In this document: positions 18,268 through 27,200 of the stretch, in pieces
Position numbering within the stretch: the stretch's first letter is position 1
How the letters are laid out: each line of letters opens with the position of its first letter
Source of the DNA: Zunongwangia mangrovi
GTDB taxonomy: Bacteria; Bacteroidota; Bacteroidia; Flavobacteriales; Flavobacteriaceae
Direction: 5' to 3'
NCBI RefSeq assembly: GCF_900112105.1
Contig: NZ_FOKV01000003.1
Span: forward strand, 62,001-126,000
Length of the DNA: 64,000 nucleotides
Program-made: the position numbers and the translations under genes
The notes under the pieces: generated by a model
The model's input: the letters and a program-made list of their open reading frames with translations, nothing else
Databases searched by the model: none
Told to the model about the DNA's origin: nothing

Positions 18268-18434
18268 AAGAGGAAAATCAATCAGAAGTGAAATGGATAT
18301 CAATTGTAATTGTCAAACCGTTGACCGCTCTGGATCCTATTTTTTTGGTGAAGATTTCTAACTAGTGAAGATCTAAGATGTTTCTAAAAAATAATATCGA
18401 AATTGGTCAAAATCGAAATAAAATCAACTCGAAA

Positions 18435-18455
18435 TTTCTTCATAAGAATTTCAGG
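18435..18455 (-). repeat. 21-base direct repeat, second copy of the glnK leader
   Basis: Identical to 17963-17983, including an ATG (18443-18441) that opens only a 19-codon frame. Looks like a duplicated leader fragment. Confidence 0.65.
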
Positions 18456-18501
18456 ATTAATCTTCCGTAATAAATAAAATGAGTACTTAAAATATACAAT
18501 A

Positions 18502-19536
18502 TTATAATACAGGAATGTAAATATTGGTTACCCAGTTTGCCGGGTTTGGAGTTTCCTCTGGATTGGTAAGATAGACCTCAAATGGTTTAGTCTCCTGATT
18601 CACCTCTAAGCCGTTTTCCTCAATATATTGGTAGGCTTTATTCCAGGCTTCTTCAAAATTATCGTATTTTCCTTTCAGAACAGTTTTTAAAACCTTTTGG
18701 TTTGGCATACTACCGTTTAGAACATCTGCGTCTAGTGGTGTAATCACTTCACTTGGTGTAAAATAACCAGCAGAGAAAATCGCAGATCCATTCGATTCGT
18801 TCCATTCATTATAAAGGACTATTGGATTGCCAAGTTTTTCAATATTCTGTGCTTCCATAAAATTAGAAACCTGGGTGATCATTGGTTGCATTTTTTCGCT
18901 AACCTGAGAAATTTTGCTTGCGGTTGTAGTATACATATAGTAACCGCCGCCATGATTTACAACTCCATCGACGCTTATGCTATACTCATTCATTTTATTA
19001 GTGATCACCTCTTGCATCATGTTAAGTCCTTTTTCTAATTTAGGGCGCATAATCTCTGTTAAGGACGCTTCAGATAAAAGAAAGGAAAGTTTTTCTTTAA
19101 AGCTTTGCTTGCCTTCCATACCCCAGGTTACATTTGTCTGCCCATTTTCCAGGCTTTCAAATATCCAATACATTTTGCTGGTCGCATTTGTAAAAGTATG
19201 TGGTAAAGTGATCTTTTGCGTTATATCTGTAAATGGCTTAGCTTCTATTGTTTCGATTTTAATATCGCCATCTTCGTCACTTTCTATTAAATAGCTGGCA
19301 TTCTCACCCTGTACCGTATCACCATAATTTGTGATCACGTTTTCTGAATCCTGGTTCCAGGGATCCCAAAATTCCCAGTTTTCAAAATTATTTACTTCCT
19401 TAAAAACAATTTCCTGCGGGGCATTAAAAACCTGAGATTCCTCAAATTTATAATTTCCGTCTTTGGTTGCTACATAAATAGAACCGCCAATAAGTACAAT
19501 AAGAATTAAAAAAAGTAAATATTTAAAAATCTTCAT
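18502..19536 (-). CDS. SRPBCC and GyrI-like domain membrane-anchored protein
   Basis: 344 residues. An N-terminal hydrophobic helix (YLLFLILIVLIGGSIYVA, about 6-23) anchors or exports the protein. It is followed by a START/SRPBCC-like ligand-binding domain (about 30-165, with VFNAPQEIVFKEVNNFENW and TNVTWGMEGK) and a GyrI-like domain (about 185-344). The latter ends PFEVYLTNPEETPNPANW and IYIPVL, a clear match to the effector-binding fold found in AraC-type regulators and GyrI. No DNA-binding domain is present. It probably binds a small hydrophobic ligand; the ligand is unknown. Stands alone on this strand before a small membrane protein. Confidence 0.8.
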   Translation of the reverse strand: MKIFKYLLFLILIVLIGGSIYVATKDGNYKFEESQVFNAPQEIVFKEVNNFENWEFWDPWNQDSENVITNYGDTVQGENASYLIESDEDGDIKIETIEAKPFTDITQKITLPHTFTNATSKMYWIFESLENGQTNVTWGMEGKQSFKEKLSFLLSEASLTEIMRPKLEKGLNMMQEVITNKMNEYSISVDGVVNHGGGYYMYTTTASKISQVSEKMQPMITQVSNFMEAQNIEKLGNPIVLYNEWNESNGSAIFSAGYFTPSEVITPLDADVLNGSMPNQKVLKTVLKGKYDNFEEAWNKAYQYIEENGLEVNQETKPFEVYLTNPEETPNPANWVTNIYIPVL

Positions 19537-19587
19537 GGGCTTAGGGAATCACGATTATCGCTAATATAGTAAATAGAATATAAGCTT

Positions 19588-19773
19588 TTATTTTAAATAT
19601 ACCTTAATTACAAATAATAATAGGATAAAGGCAATAAAGCCAATTAACACATAAATACTGTTCTTATAGTATTTGCGATGTAGTTTTAGATCTTTTCTAT
19701 ACATAAAGATCATAACAATTATAAATGTTACTAAAAAAAGGCCGGCAAATACCCATTGTCCTGTGCTAAACAT
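19588..19773 (-). CDS. Small two-helix membrane protein
   Basis: 61 residues with two hydrophobic segments (about 7-25 and 41-59) separated by the basic loop YRKDLKLHRKYYKN. The size and layout recall small uncharacterised flavobacterial membrane proteins. A consensus -7 box 17 bases upstream supports it as a real gene. It lies 51 bases upstream of the SRPBCC gene on the same strand and could be co-transcribed with it. Confidence 0.65.
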   Translation of the reverse strand: MFSTGQWVFAGLFLVTFIIVMIFMYRKDLKLHRKYYKNSIYVLIGFIAFILLLFVIKVYLK

Positions 19774-19789
19774 TTTGTCTATTTTTATG

Positions 19790-19797
19790 CAAATTTA
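19790..19797 (-). promoter_or_regulatory. -7 promoter box for the small membrane protein
   Basis: Reads TAAATTTG on the reverse strand, a match to TAnnTTTG, 17 bases from the start codon at 19773. It lies between two divergent genes. Confidence 0.5.
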
Positions 19798-19818
19798 AAC
19801 GAATAAGCGAAGAAAGTA

Positions 19819-20205
19819 ATGAAAAAAAGAATTGATGCGGTTACGCAATTTCATAATGCATTTGGATTAGGAGTAAGTGAGCAGCCACTGGCGAGTTTAG
19901 GAGAGGCAAAAAACAAATTGAGATTTGAATTAATGAAAGAAGAAAACGAGGAATATTTAGAAGCTGCGCAAAATAATGATCTTGTTGAAGTTGCCGATGC
20001 ATTAGGCGATATGCTTTATATTTTATGCGGAACAATTATCGAGCATGGCATGCAACATAAAATCGAAGAGGTTTTTGACGAAATTCAGCGTAGTAATATG
20101 AACAAGTTAGGCGCCGATGGAAAACCAATTTATAGAGAAGACGGTAAAGTTTTAAAGGGGCCAAATTATTTTAAACCTAATATTAGAGAGATCTTAGATA
20201 AATAA
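19819..20205 (+). CDS. MazG-like nucleotide pyrophosphohydrolase
   Basis: 128 residues of the all-alpha NTP pyrophosphatase superfamily (MazG / phosphoribosyl-ATP pyrophosphohydrolase-like). Seen: the metal-binding acidic pattern EENEEYLEAAQNNDLVEVAD followed by ALGDMLYILCG, with the two ExxE/ExxD pairs that bind magnesium. The C-terminal part (NMNKLGADGKPIYREDGK) is typical of the phage-and-bacterial dCTPase-like branch. It likely cleaves a nucleoside triphosphate to monophosphate and pyrophosphate, for house-cleaning; the substrate is not shown. Its stop is 1 base from the stop of the reverse-strand gene. Confidence 0.85.
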   Translation: MKKRIDAVTQFHNAFGLGVSEQPLASLGEAKNKLRFELMKEENEEYLEAAQNNDLVEVADALGDMLYILCGTIIEHGMQHKIEEVFDEIQRSNMNKLGADGKPIYREDGKVLKGPNYFKPNIREILDK

Positions 20206-20206
20206 T

Positions 20207-22075
20207 TTATCGATATTCTAAGATATGCGGAGGTTCGTAACGGTATTGTTCTAAGTTGAATTGATTATCTGTATTCACATTAAAATCTAAAACGTTGCGA
20301 CCTCTACCCGGCATATTTGGGAAAATCGCAAAGGATAAACGAATATTGTCGAAAACAAAATAATCGTTACTAATAATAAAACCAAGTCCGAATTTGGTAT
20401 AAAGATCATTGCTGAAAAATGGTCGTGGTTCTGAGCCTATAAATCCAAGATCGAAATTTACAAACGGACTCATCCTAAAACCCAGCCAACTAAAAGGAAC
20501 ATAAGATTGCGTTTGAAAATTAAAGACGAATTTCCTGGTTCCAAATACCTCGTGCGTGTCAAAACCATAAATACCATACTGGTCATTTAAAGTGATCCTG
20601 TCTCTAATAAAATCTTTGCGATTGATACCAACTACGATATTCGATTTTACGAACTGCCTGAAGAACCAGCTTCCTATTCTAAAAATAGGTGAAAAATAAG
20701 TGTTTTCTAATCTGAAGAGCGACTGTCTGGCTTCCTTTTCTAAAAAATAACTACCATAGCCAATATTAGTTGCCAGGTAGCCAAAATTTTTAATATAATC
20801 TGAATAAGTAAGATCTACTCCCAGATAAAAATAATTCTGATTATCTGAGTTTCGCTGAATACCGGAGTTTATAAAATAACTGTGACCAAGCGCAATATCT
20901 TCAATATCCCCATTTCTAAAAATATAGCGATCCCTGGTATAATTTATATTTCTAACTCCAACAGATCCAAGTAAAACATTGGTGTTCGAGAAATAAGCTA
21001 CCGAGTCGATATGCTCTCCAGGCCTATCCAGGTAGTTTCTATTGGTGTAGCGACCGGCTAGAATAAGGTTGGTTGGTAATTTTTCTTCAGAATCTTTATT
21101 TGCAATGGGAATTGCATAACCACCCCAGACATTAAAATCTCGAAAATTTAACGGTTCCCTTAAAAGGGTGTCCAGGTCTTCATGATAAATTTGTTCTTCG
21201 TAAAGGGTTTCTCTTACACTTACCTGTCCTGCCCATCGAGCATAAGGCGAGTAAAAATCCCTATCAATACTTGCAAAATTTTCATAGGTGTCATCAACAT
21301 CCAGATCTCTTAAAAATTCAGCATTAATATAGGTGTTGAATAAATTCTGGGCACGATACCCCACAGTATACCCGGTGCCAATTTCATCTTTATAACCTTT
21401 TTTATAAGCTAAAGTAGTACGATGGCCCAGGCCAAAACTATTATATTCTCGAATTCTTAATTCCCCTTTTCGGCTAGAAATATTACCATCTGCAGATATA
21501 CTCCAGCTATCTAATACATAGACATAAAGGTCTACCGCATTAGGATCGTCCTCTACAAGAACAGGGCGTATTAAAGTTCTTCGAATATAATTTTGAGCTC
21601 TTAAAACACGTTCAGATTCTAAAACTTCCAGCGAATCCATTTTAGAATTTTCTTTTACCAACAACAAACCCTTAACGGTAAATTCTTTGGTACGGGCATG
21701 CAACACATTGCCTATTTTCTGAATTTTTTGTGTGGGTTTTACAGCGGTATCTTTTTCACTATAACCAAAAGGATCTAAAGAAGTAATATGAATTTCACGT
21801 ATAGTTTTCCCCTGGTATTTTGAAAAATCACGTTGTAATTGCTTTTCGATCTTTTTGGTAGCAGTTTTAGAATCTGCAGGATTTACAGGATCGAACATCA
21901 GATCGTAAAGCATCCTGGTAAACTTACTATTCTTTGTTTTTTCCTGAAGTTGTTTATAAAAATCACGATCCTTAGCCATTTGGATAGAATCACGAACAGG
22001 AAATCGCTGTAAACTGTCGTTTTGAGCAGATACTGAAAAACAGTAAAAAAATAATATAAGTACACTGTATCTCAA
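20207..22075 (-). CDS. Outer-membrane beta-barrel protein with POTRA-like N-terminus
   Basis: 622 residues with a signal peptide (MRYSVLILFFYCFSVSAQ). Residues of about 85-190 look like a POTRA-type domain (GKTIREIHITSLDPFGY, VKGLLLVKEN, VDLYVYVLDSWSISADG). The rest is a C-terminal barrel of alternating strands (FGLGHRTTLAYKKGY, YINAEFLRDLDVDD, FVNFDLGFIG). This layout resembles BamA/TamA/ShlB-type barrels, but the partner and role are unknown. The start codon is TTG at 22075: the next Met comes only after the signal peptide, and the upstream frame has no ATG before a stop. Confidence 0.75.
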   Translation of the reverse strand: MRYSVLILFFYCFSVSAQNDSLQRFPVRDSIQMAKDRDFYKQLQEKTKNSKFTRMLYDLMFDPVNPADSKTATKKIEKQLQRDFSKYQGKTIREIHITSLDPFGYSEKDTAVKPTQKIQKIGNVLHARTKEFTVKGLLLVKENSKMDSLEVLESERVLRAQNYIRRTLIRPVLVEDDPNAVDLYVYVLDSWSISADGNISSRKGELRIREYNSFGLGHRTTLAYKKGYKDEIGTGYTVGYRAQNLFNTYINAEFLRDLDVDDTYENFASIDRDFYSPYARWAGQVSVRETLYEEQIYHEDLDTLLREPLNFRDFNVWGGYAIPIANKDSEEKLPTNLILAGRYTNRNYLDRPGEHIDSVAYFSNTNVLLGSVGVRNINYTRDRYIFRNGDIEDIALGHSYFINSGIQRNSDNQNYFYLGVDLTYSDYIKNFGYLATNIGYGSYFLEKEARQSLFRLENTYFSPIFRIGSWFFRQFVKSNIVVGINRKDFIRDRITLNDQYGIYGFDTHEVFGTRKFVFNFQTQSYVPFSWLGFRMSPFVNFDLGFIGSEPRPFFSNDLYTKFGLGFIISNDYFVFDNIRLSFAIFPNMPGRGRNVLDFNVNTDNQFNLEQYRYEPPHILEYR

Positions 22076-22271
22076 CCCAAATTCTATTAACTCGATATTC
22101 GAGGTTTTTTAAGGTCTTTTTTTCTGAAGTCAATTTGTGACAGACCTAAAAGTATCCAATTTTTTTGCTGTTTTAATTAGCGAAAGTGATCGCACAGCAG
22201 CAAACAAACATATGTAATTTTTTTCAATACAAATATGTAGCCTTTGTTAAAGAAAGAACTTTTATGAAACA

Positions 22272-22300
22272 AAAAATGCGCTGAAGATCAGCGCATTTTT
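22272..22300 (-). terminator. Terminator of ilvE
   Basis: Perfect 13-base-pair stem (AAAAATGCGCTGA with TCAGCGCATTTTT) and 3-base loop; on the reverse strand the stem ends in a T-run, 20 bases after the ilvE stop codon. Confidence 0.9.
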
Positions 22301-22319
22301 CTATGATTTAAAGAGGTTT

Positions 22320-23387
22320 TTATTTCACCTCGTGTCTCCAACCAAATTTATCTTCTGCCTGGTTATATTGAATCTTTAGTAATCTGTCTTTAAAAGATTT
22401 TGACCAGGAATCTTCGATCGTTGGCAATTCGTATTTCTCACCTTTATATCCAAATCCTAGGATTGGAGTTACCACGGTAGCTGTACCAGATCCAAAAATT
22501 TCTTTTAGATCGCCAGCCTTAGCAGCTTCGATAATTTCAGAAACCGTTATTCTTCTAATCTCTACGTCAATATTAGCATCTTTAGCAAGATCGATAATAC
22601 TTTTTCTGGTAACACCATCTAGTATTCTGTCGCTAGTAGGAGCGGTCACTAATTTATCTCCAATTCTAAAGAAAACGTTCATTGTACCCGCTTCTTCCAG
22701 ATATTCGTGTGTATTGGCGTCTGTCCAGATAATTTGCTGGAAACCTTCACTTTTAGCGATATCTGTTGGGAAAAACTGAGCACCGTAATTTCCGGCAGCT
22801 TTTGCATATCCAACACCACCATCTGCAGCACGGCTATAATCTTCAGAAATTTTTACTCTAACTTCTCCGCTATAATAAGATTGCGCAGGAGAACATAAGA
22901 TCATAAATTTATATTCGGTAGAAGGAGATGCAGATACACCAGCTTCAGTAGCGATCACAAAAGGACGAATGTACATTGAGTTTCCAAAACCTTTTTGGAT
23001 CCACTCACTGTCTAATTTTAGTAATTCTTCCAGTCCGTTAAAAAAATGACCTTTAGGAAATTCTGGAATAGCAAGACGTTTGCTCGATTTATTTATACGC
23101 TCAAAGTTTTGTTCTGGTCTAAAAAGCCAAATTTTATCCTCGTCGTCTTTATACGCTTTCATTCCTTCGAAAACAGCCTGTCCGTAATGAAATACTTTTG
23201 CTGAAGGGTACATCTGTAAAGGTCCGTAAGGAACAATTTCAGGAGTTTGCCAGGAACCATCCTTATAATCACAAACCATCATATGATCGGTGTAGACTTT
23301 ACCAAAGGTAAGGTTGCTAAAATCTGTTTCAGATAATTTAGAAGTAGATGTTTTTGTGATTTTTACTTTCGTTGCGATGTTTTCCAT
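22320..23387 (-). CDS. ilvE: Branched-chain amino-acid aminotransferase
   Basis: PLP-dependent fold type IV transaminase that makes leucine, isoleucine and valine from their keto acids, or degrades them. 355 residues, the longer type 2 (eukaryote-like) form. Seen: FHYGQAVFEGMKAY near residue 66, the PLP lysine Lys196 in VGYAKAAGNYG, EYLEEAGTMNVFF and GSGTATVVTPI, which bind cofactor and substrate. ATG start with a -7 box 20 bases upstream, and its own terminator. Its product chemistry links to the isobutyryl-CoA route handled by icmF through valine breakdown, though they are not adjacent. Confidence 0.95.
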   Translation of the reverse strand: MENIATKVKITKTSTSKLSETDFSNLTFGKVYTDHMMVCDYKDGSWQTPEIVPYGPLQMYPSAKVFHYGQAVFEGMKAYKDDEDKIWLFRPEQNFERINKSSKRLAIPEFPKGHFFNGLEELLKLDSEWIQKGFGNSMYIRPFVIATEAGVSASPSTEYKFMILCSPAQSYYSGEVRVKISEDYSRAADGGVGYAKAAGNYGAQFFPTDIAKSEGFQQIIWTDANTHEYLEEAGTMNVFFRIGDKLVTAPTSDRILDGVTRKSIIDLAKDANIDVEIRRITVSEIIEAAKAGDLKEIFGSGTATVVTPILGFGYKGEKYELPTIEDSWSKSFKDRLLKIQYNQAEDKFGWRHEVK

Positions 23388-23407
23388 TGTGTGTTATTTA
23401 AGAGATT

Positions 23408-23415
23408 CAAATTTA
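23408..23415 (-). promoter_or_regulatory. -7 promoter box for ilvE
   Basis: TAAATTTG on the reverse strand, 20 bases before the start codon at 23387. Confidence 0.5.
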
Positions 23416-23492
23416 CCTAAATAAAAGTAAATTTAAAATCTAAAGTTTTGGTAATTTTGGGAAATACAAGCAATAATCAATCAAAATTAACC

Positions 23493-24017
23493 ATGAAAAA
23501 AATAATGTATTCAGCATTATTATGCTGCGCGCTTTTAAGCTGCAAGAATTCCGAAGAAAATAAAGAAGAAGAAACAGTAAAAACAGAAGAAGCTGAAACT
23601 AGCAATAAAGATATGGCCTATGCTTCTTTTGGAGAAGAGATCGCTGCAGAAGGTGCTTTAGATGCTGCAACTATAGCCGAGCGTTACGAAAGTTTGAAGC
23701 CTGGCGACACTATTTCTACCAGTTTTGTTTCTACCGTAAATTCGGTTTGTAAAATGAAAGGCTGTTGGATGAATTTGGAGATACCTGGGGATGAAGACGT
23801 AAGCGTAAAATTTAAAGACTACGGCTTTTTTGTGCCTAAAGACATCGAAGGAAAAGAAGTGGTAGTTGAAGGAAAAGCTTTTCTTAAAGAAGTATCTGTA
23901 GAAGACCAAAAGCATTTTGCCGAAGATGCCGGGAAATCTGAAGAGGAGATCGCAGCTATTACAGAGCCAAAGCAAGAACTTGCATTTTTAGCTAACGGCG
24001 TACTTTTAAAACAATAA
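23493..24017 (+). CDS. DUF4920 lipoprotein
   Basis: 174 residues, lipoprotein signal MKKIMYSALLCCALLSC with mature Cys17, then an acidic Glu-rich linker, then a compact domain of about 110 residues: FGEEIAAEGALDAATI, SVCKMKGCWMNLEI and FLKEVSVEDQKHFAEDAGKS, the conserved blocks of DUF4920. The CKMKGCW motif with two Cys may bind metal or form a disulfide (inference). A -7 box TAATTTTG at 23452-23459 precedes the ATG at 23493. The mnmD gene follows after 3 bases and is probably co-transcribed. Confidence 0.85.
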   Translation: MKKIMYSALLCCALLSCKNSEENKEEETVKTEEAETSNKDMAYASFGEEIAAEGALDAATIAERYESLKPGDTISTSFVSTVNSVCKMKGCWMNLEIPGDEDVSVKFKDYGFFVPKDIEGKEVVVEGKAFLKEVSVEDQKHFAEDAGKSEEEIAAITEPKQELAFLANGVLLKQ

Positions 24018-24020
24018 TTT

Positions 24021-24692
24021 TTGGAACGAAAGATCATTAACACCGGTGACGGTTCGGCTACGATTCATATTCCCGAGTGGAATGAGCAATACCATTCTAA
24101 GCATGGTGCTTTACAAGAAGCAATGCATGTGTTTATAAAAATGGGTCTGGATTTTACAATTGCTGAATTTGATAAATTTGAACTTTCTATTTTGGAGATT
24201 GGATTTGGAACCGGTTTAAATGCTTTGCTTACCGCTTTCTACGGAAGCACGGTTAAAATAGATTATACAGGTGTTGAAGCCTATCCTGTTAAACCTGAAG
24301 AATTAGAAGTTTTAGATTATGCTTCAGTGTTACCCGATTTTGATACTGCAGAAGCTGTTTTTAATAAAATGCATCAAATAGATTGGGAAAAATCTGCTGC
24401 TATAACATCTAATTTCAGTTTAAAGAAACAGGAGAAAACTTTTCAGGAGATCGAGGATCAAGATACTTTCGATCTTATTTATTTTGATGCTTTTGGTGCA
24501 CGAGTTCAACCAGAATTATGGACAGAAGATATCTTTCTTAAAATGTATAATTCTTTAAAGGTCAATGGTGTTTTAGTTACTTATGCCGCGAAAGGAAGTG
24601 TGAGAAGAGCGATGCAGGCTGTTGGGTTTACCGTAGAGCGACTGCCTGGCCCACCGGGAAAAAGAGAAATGTTAAGAGCAGTTAAAAAATAG
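24021..24692 (+). CDS. mnmD: tRNA 5-methylaminomethyl-2-thiouridine methyltransferase
   Basis: SAM-dependent enzyme that finishes the mnm5s2U modification at tRNA wobble position 34. 223 residues: only the MnmC2/MnmD methyltransferase domain is present, without the FAD oxidase domain of E. coli MnmC. Seen: ITGDG-like NTGDGSATIHIPEWNEQYHS at the start, SAM motif ILEIGFGTGLNALL (about 57-70), FDLIYFDAFGARVQPELW, and the end RLPGPPGKREMLRA. The start codon is TTG at 24021; no ATG occurs before residue 36. Follows the DUF4920 lipoprotein by 3 bases. Confidence 0.92.
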   Translation: MERKIINTGDGSATIHIPEWNEQYHSKHGALQEAMHVFIKMGLDFTIAEFDKFELSILEIGFGTGLNALLTAFYGSTVKIDYTGVEAYPVKPEELEVLDYASVLPDFDTAEAVFNKMHQIDWEKSAAITSNFSLKKQEKTFQEIEDQDTFDLIYFDAFGARVQPELWTEDIFLKMYNSLKVNGVLVTYAAKGSVRRAMQAVGFTVERLPGPPGKREMLRAVKK

Positions 24693-24764
24693 GTTCTACA
24701 GCTGTTAAACCTCGCTAAAAAAAATATCCAGAACCTACTTTAGACTTATCTTCAAAAGAAAAAA

Positions 24765-25667
24765 ATGCGGGTATTAATTACTGGAGCAACCGGACTAATT
24801 GGGTCAAAAATTTCAGCATTATGCCACGAAAAAGGCATAGATGTAAATTATCTTACCACAAGCAAAGATAAAATTCAGCATAAAGATCATTATCGAGGTT
24901 TTTTATGGGATCCTCAAAACAAGGAGATCGATACGCGAGCGATAGAGAATGTAGATGCGGTCATTAACCTTGTGGGCGCAAGCATTGCACAACGTTGGAC
25001 GAGTGAAAATAAACGAAAGATCTTAAATAGCAGGGTAGAAAGTACCAACCTGTTGTTTGATACTTTATCTAAGAACGATCACCAGATCAAGCAATTTATC
25101 TCTGCAAGTGCAATTGGTGTTTATCCAAGTAGCTTGCAAAAGCTTTATTTTGAAGACGAAAAAAGCGTAGACGATTCTTTTGTGGGGAAGGTTGTGGTGA
25201 AATGGGAAAGTGCGGTAAATAATTTCAAAGATTTAGGTCTTAAAGTATCGAAAATCAGGATTGGCCTGGTGATGGCTGAAAATGGAGGAATGTTAGAGAA
25301 ATTAAAAGAACCGGTTAATTTTAATATCGGTGCACCTCTTGGTAGTGGAAAGCAATGGCAATCCTGGATTCATATTAAAGACCTTACTCAAATTTTTCTA
25401 CACGTTTTAGAAAATCAGTTAGAGGGTACATATAATGGAGTAGCACCAAACCCTGTTACTAATAAAGAAATGACTAAAGAAGTTGCTAATCAATTAGGAA
25501 AACCTCTTTGGTTACCTAATGTTCCTAAGTTTGCGCTTAAAGCCGCTTTTGGTGAAATGTCGACACTTTTATTATCGAGCCAGTTGGTAAGTAGTAAGAA
25601 AATTGAAGAGCAAGGTTATCATTTTGAATATGTTCATCTAAAACCTGCGTTGGAAGATTTATTATAA
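24765..25667 (+). CDS. TIGR01777 family NAD(P)-dependent epimerase/reductase
   Basis: 300-residue atypical short-chain dehydrogenase (SDR39U1-like). Seen: the nucleotide-binding GATGLIGSK at residues 7-15, VDAVINLVGASIAQRW, SASAIGVYP, and the C-terminal half with GKQWQSWIHIKDL and the family-specific GEMSTLLLSSQLVSSKKIEEQGY. The family is often linked to cell division or photosystem maintenance in plants, but the bacterial substrate is unknown. It ends 24 bases before a strong bidirectional terminator. Confidence 0.92.
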   Translation: MRVLITGATGLIGSKISALCHEKGIDVNYLTTSKDKIQHKDHYRGFLWDPQNKEIDTRAIENVDAVINLVGASIAQRWTSENKRKILNSRVESTNLLFDTLSKNDHQIKQFISASAIGVYPSSLQKLYFEDEKSVDDSFVGKVVVKWESAVNNFKDLGLKVSKIRIGLVMAENGGMLEKLKEPVNFNIGAPLGSGKQWQSWIHIKDLTQIFLHVLENQLEGTYNGVAPNPVTNKEMTKEVANQLGKPLWLPNVPKFALKAAFGEMSTLLLSSQLVSSKKIEEQGYHFEYVHLKPALEDLL

Positions 25668-25690
25668 GACTTTGTAATTATTGAAAATAA

Positions 25691-25718
25691 AAAAAGCCGG
25701 CGATTAGCCGGCTTTTTT
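25691..25718. terminator. Bidirectional terminator
   Basis: Stem AAAAAGCCGGC / GCCGGCTTTTT with a 5-base loop; serves both the TIGR01777 gene and the convergent YceI gene. Confidence 0.9.
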
Positions 25719-25738
25719 CGTATCCATTAAAAAATGAA

Positions 25739-26413
25739 TTAAGCTTTTTTAGTCGCTTTGATATCTAATTTTAAAGTGATATCGTCGTAGATAAAGTTAT
25801 CACCTAAACTATCAAATACAGATTTAGACCCGTAGTTTACGTTCCAGTTGGTACGATCGATAGTAAATTCTTCACTAGAAATTTCGTAACTGTCATCAGT
25901 TTTGTTGATAGATACAGGGAAAGAAATGTTCTTAGTTTCTTCTTTAATAGTAAGGTTACCAGATAACATCATTTCACCTTCTTCTTCAGAAATTCCAGTT
26001 ACTTCGAAAGTAGCTTCAGGATATTCGTTTACATTGAAGAAATCTCCTTCTTTACCTTCTACAGTTCCCATTAAGTGAGCTTCAAGACTTTTCTTGTCAT
26101 CACCTTCAAGATCTGTAACTTCGATAGACATCATGTCGATAGTAAAATCACCACTTTCTACTACACTATCATTAGCCATAAAAGAACCTTCAGAAACTTT
26201 TATTGTTCCTGTGTGTTGTCCTGCAGGTTTTTTACCAATCCAGCTAATTGTAGAAGCTGTAGTATCTACAACGTATTCCATAGACTCTGCTGTAGCTTCA
26301 GCAACTTCTTTAGCATCTTCAGCTTCGCTTTCGTGACCGCTGTTATTTTTACAACTTCCTAAACCTACGATAAGGCTTAATGCCATAAATCCTTTTAAAA
26401 TGTTTTTTTTCAT
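25739..26413 (-). CDS. YceI family lipoprotein
   Basis: 224 residues: lipoprotein signal MKKNILKGFMALSLIVGLGSC, an acidic Glu/Ala linker, then a YceI-like lipocalin-type barrel of about 170 residues (YVVDTTASTISWIGKKPAGQHTGTI start split here, then FFNVNEYPEATFEVT, LTIKEETKNISFPV and DRTNWNVNYGS). YceI proteins bind long isoprenoid or amphiphilic lipids in the periplasm or at the membrane; that role is family knowledge. The ATG at 26413 is the start of the lipoprotein signal. Convergent with the TIGR01777 gene. Confidence 0.92.
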   Translation of the reverse strand: MKKNILKGFMALSLIVGLGSCKNNSGHESEAEDAKEVAEATAESMEYVVDTTASTISWIGKKPAGQHTGTIKVSEGSFMANDSVVESGDFTIDMMSIEVTDLEGDDKKSLEAHLMGTVEGKEGDFFNVNEYPEATFEVTGISEEEGEMMLSGNLTIKEETKNISFPVSINKTDDSYEISSEEFTIDRTNWNVNYGSKSVFDSLGDNFIYDDITLKLDIKATKKA

Positions 26414-26452
26414 CTTGTTGAAATTTAGTTTTTTTGCAATTTGGTTGAGCGA

Positions 26453-26460
26453 CAAATGTA
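26453..26460 (-). promoter_or_regulatory. -7 promoter box for the YceI gene
   Basis: TACATTTG on the reverse strand, 40 bases before the start codon. Confidence 0.45.
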
Positions 26461-26581
26461 ATATGAAATATATTTTTTTGTACTAAAATAATATTAAAAA
26501 TAATCGGTGACATTTTGACACAACGCTAGGCTTGGCAATAAATTTGACTATGCTAAAGCATCAAAAAATTGATATAAGACA

Positions 26582-27169
26582 ATGACAAAGAAAGCTAACG
26601 ATAAAAATCAGGATTCTGTAAAAGATCAGGTAGAAGAAAATATCGATAAGGCAATCGATGAGGTAGAAAAAGAGAAAGCTGAAATGCCTGAGGATAAAGA
26701 GCAAGCAGATGAAGAGGTTTCAGAAAGTGATCAACTTAAAGAAGACCTTCAAAAGGAAAAAGATAAATTCTTGCGTCTTTTTGCTGAATTTGAGAATTAT
26801 AAAAAGCGAACTTCTAAAGAACGCATCGAGTTATTTAAAACTGCCAACCAGGAAGTTATGCTTGCTATGTTGCCAGTTTTAGATGATTTTGACAGGGCTT
26901 TAGTTGAAATTAGAAAAACTGAAGATAAAAACCTTTTAAAAGGAGTAGAGCTAATACATACTAAGTTTAGCGAGACTCTTAAAAATAAAGGTTTAGAACC
27001 AGTAGAAGTTGAAAGTGGAGATACTTTTGATGCTGATATTCATGAGGCAATTACGCAAATTCCTGCTCCTACAGAGGATCTTAAAGGTAAGATCGTAGAT
27101 GTAGTAGAGCGAGGATATAAATTAGGAGAACGTATTATTCGTTATCCAAAGGTTGTTACTGGTAAGTAA
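26582..27169 (+). CDS. grpE: GrpE nucleotide exchange factor
   Basis: Co-chaperone that releases ADP from DnaK. 195 residues: a long, highly charged N-terminal coiled-coil region (residues 1-85) with Glu/Lys runs, followed by the dimer helices and the C-terminal beta domain. Seen: LRLFAEFENYKKRTSKER, VLDDFDRALVE and the end signature VVERGYKLGERIIRYPKVVTG. It is followed by dnaJ after 31 bases; dnaK itself is not in the window. The first base follows AT-rich sequence without a clear heat-shock operator. Confidence 0.96.
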   Translation: MTKKANDKNQDSVKDQVEENIDKAIDEVEKEKAEMPEDKEQADEEVSESDQLKEDLQKEKDKFLRLFAEFENYKKRTSKERIELFKTANQEVMLAMLPVLDDFDRALVEIRKTEDKNLLKGVELIHTKFSETLKNKGLEPVEVESGDTFDADIHEAITQIPAPTEDLKGKIVDVVERGYKLGERIIRYPKVVTGK

Positions 27170-27200
27170 GGAGTACAACTTTTAAAAAGCAAACTAAACC

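Larger units (their letters stand above)
17972..18501. other. Long intergenic region upstream of glnK
   Basis: 530 bases without a convincing gene. It holds a second copy of the glnK leader and first codons (18435-18455), a perfect 14-base-pair hairpin (18236-18267), and AT-rich sequence. I find no -7 consensus box close to glnK. A 19-codon reverse frame (18384-18443) starts with the duplicated leader but resembles nothing known. Confidence 0.6.

Noticed and set aside
18384-18443. A 19-codon reverse frame starting in the duplicated glnK leader
   Set aside because: It resembles nothing known, and the ATG can be explained by the repeat. Kept only as part of a finding.
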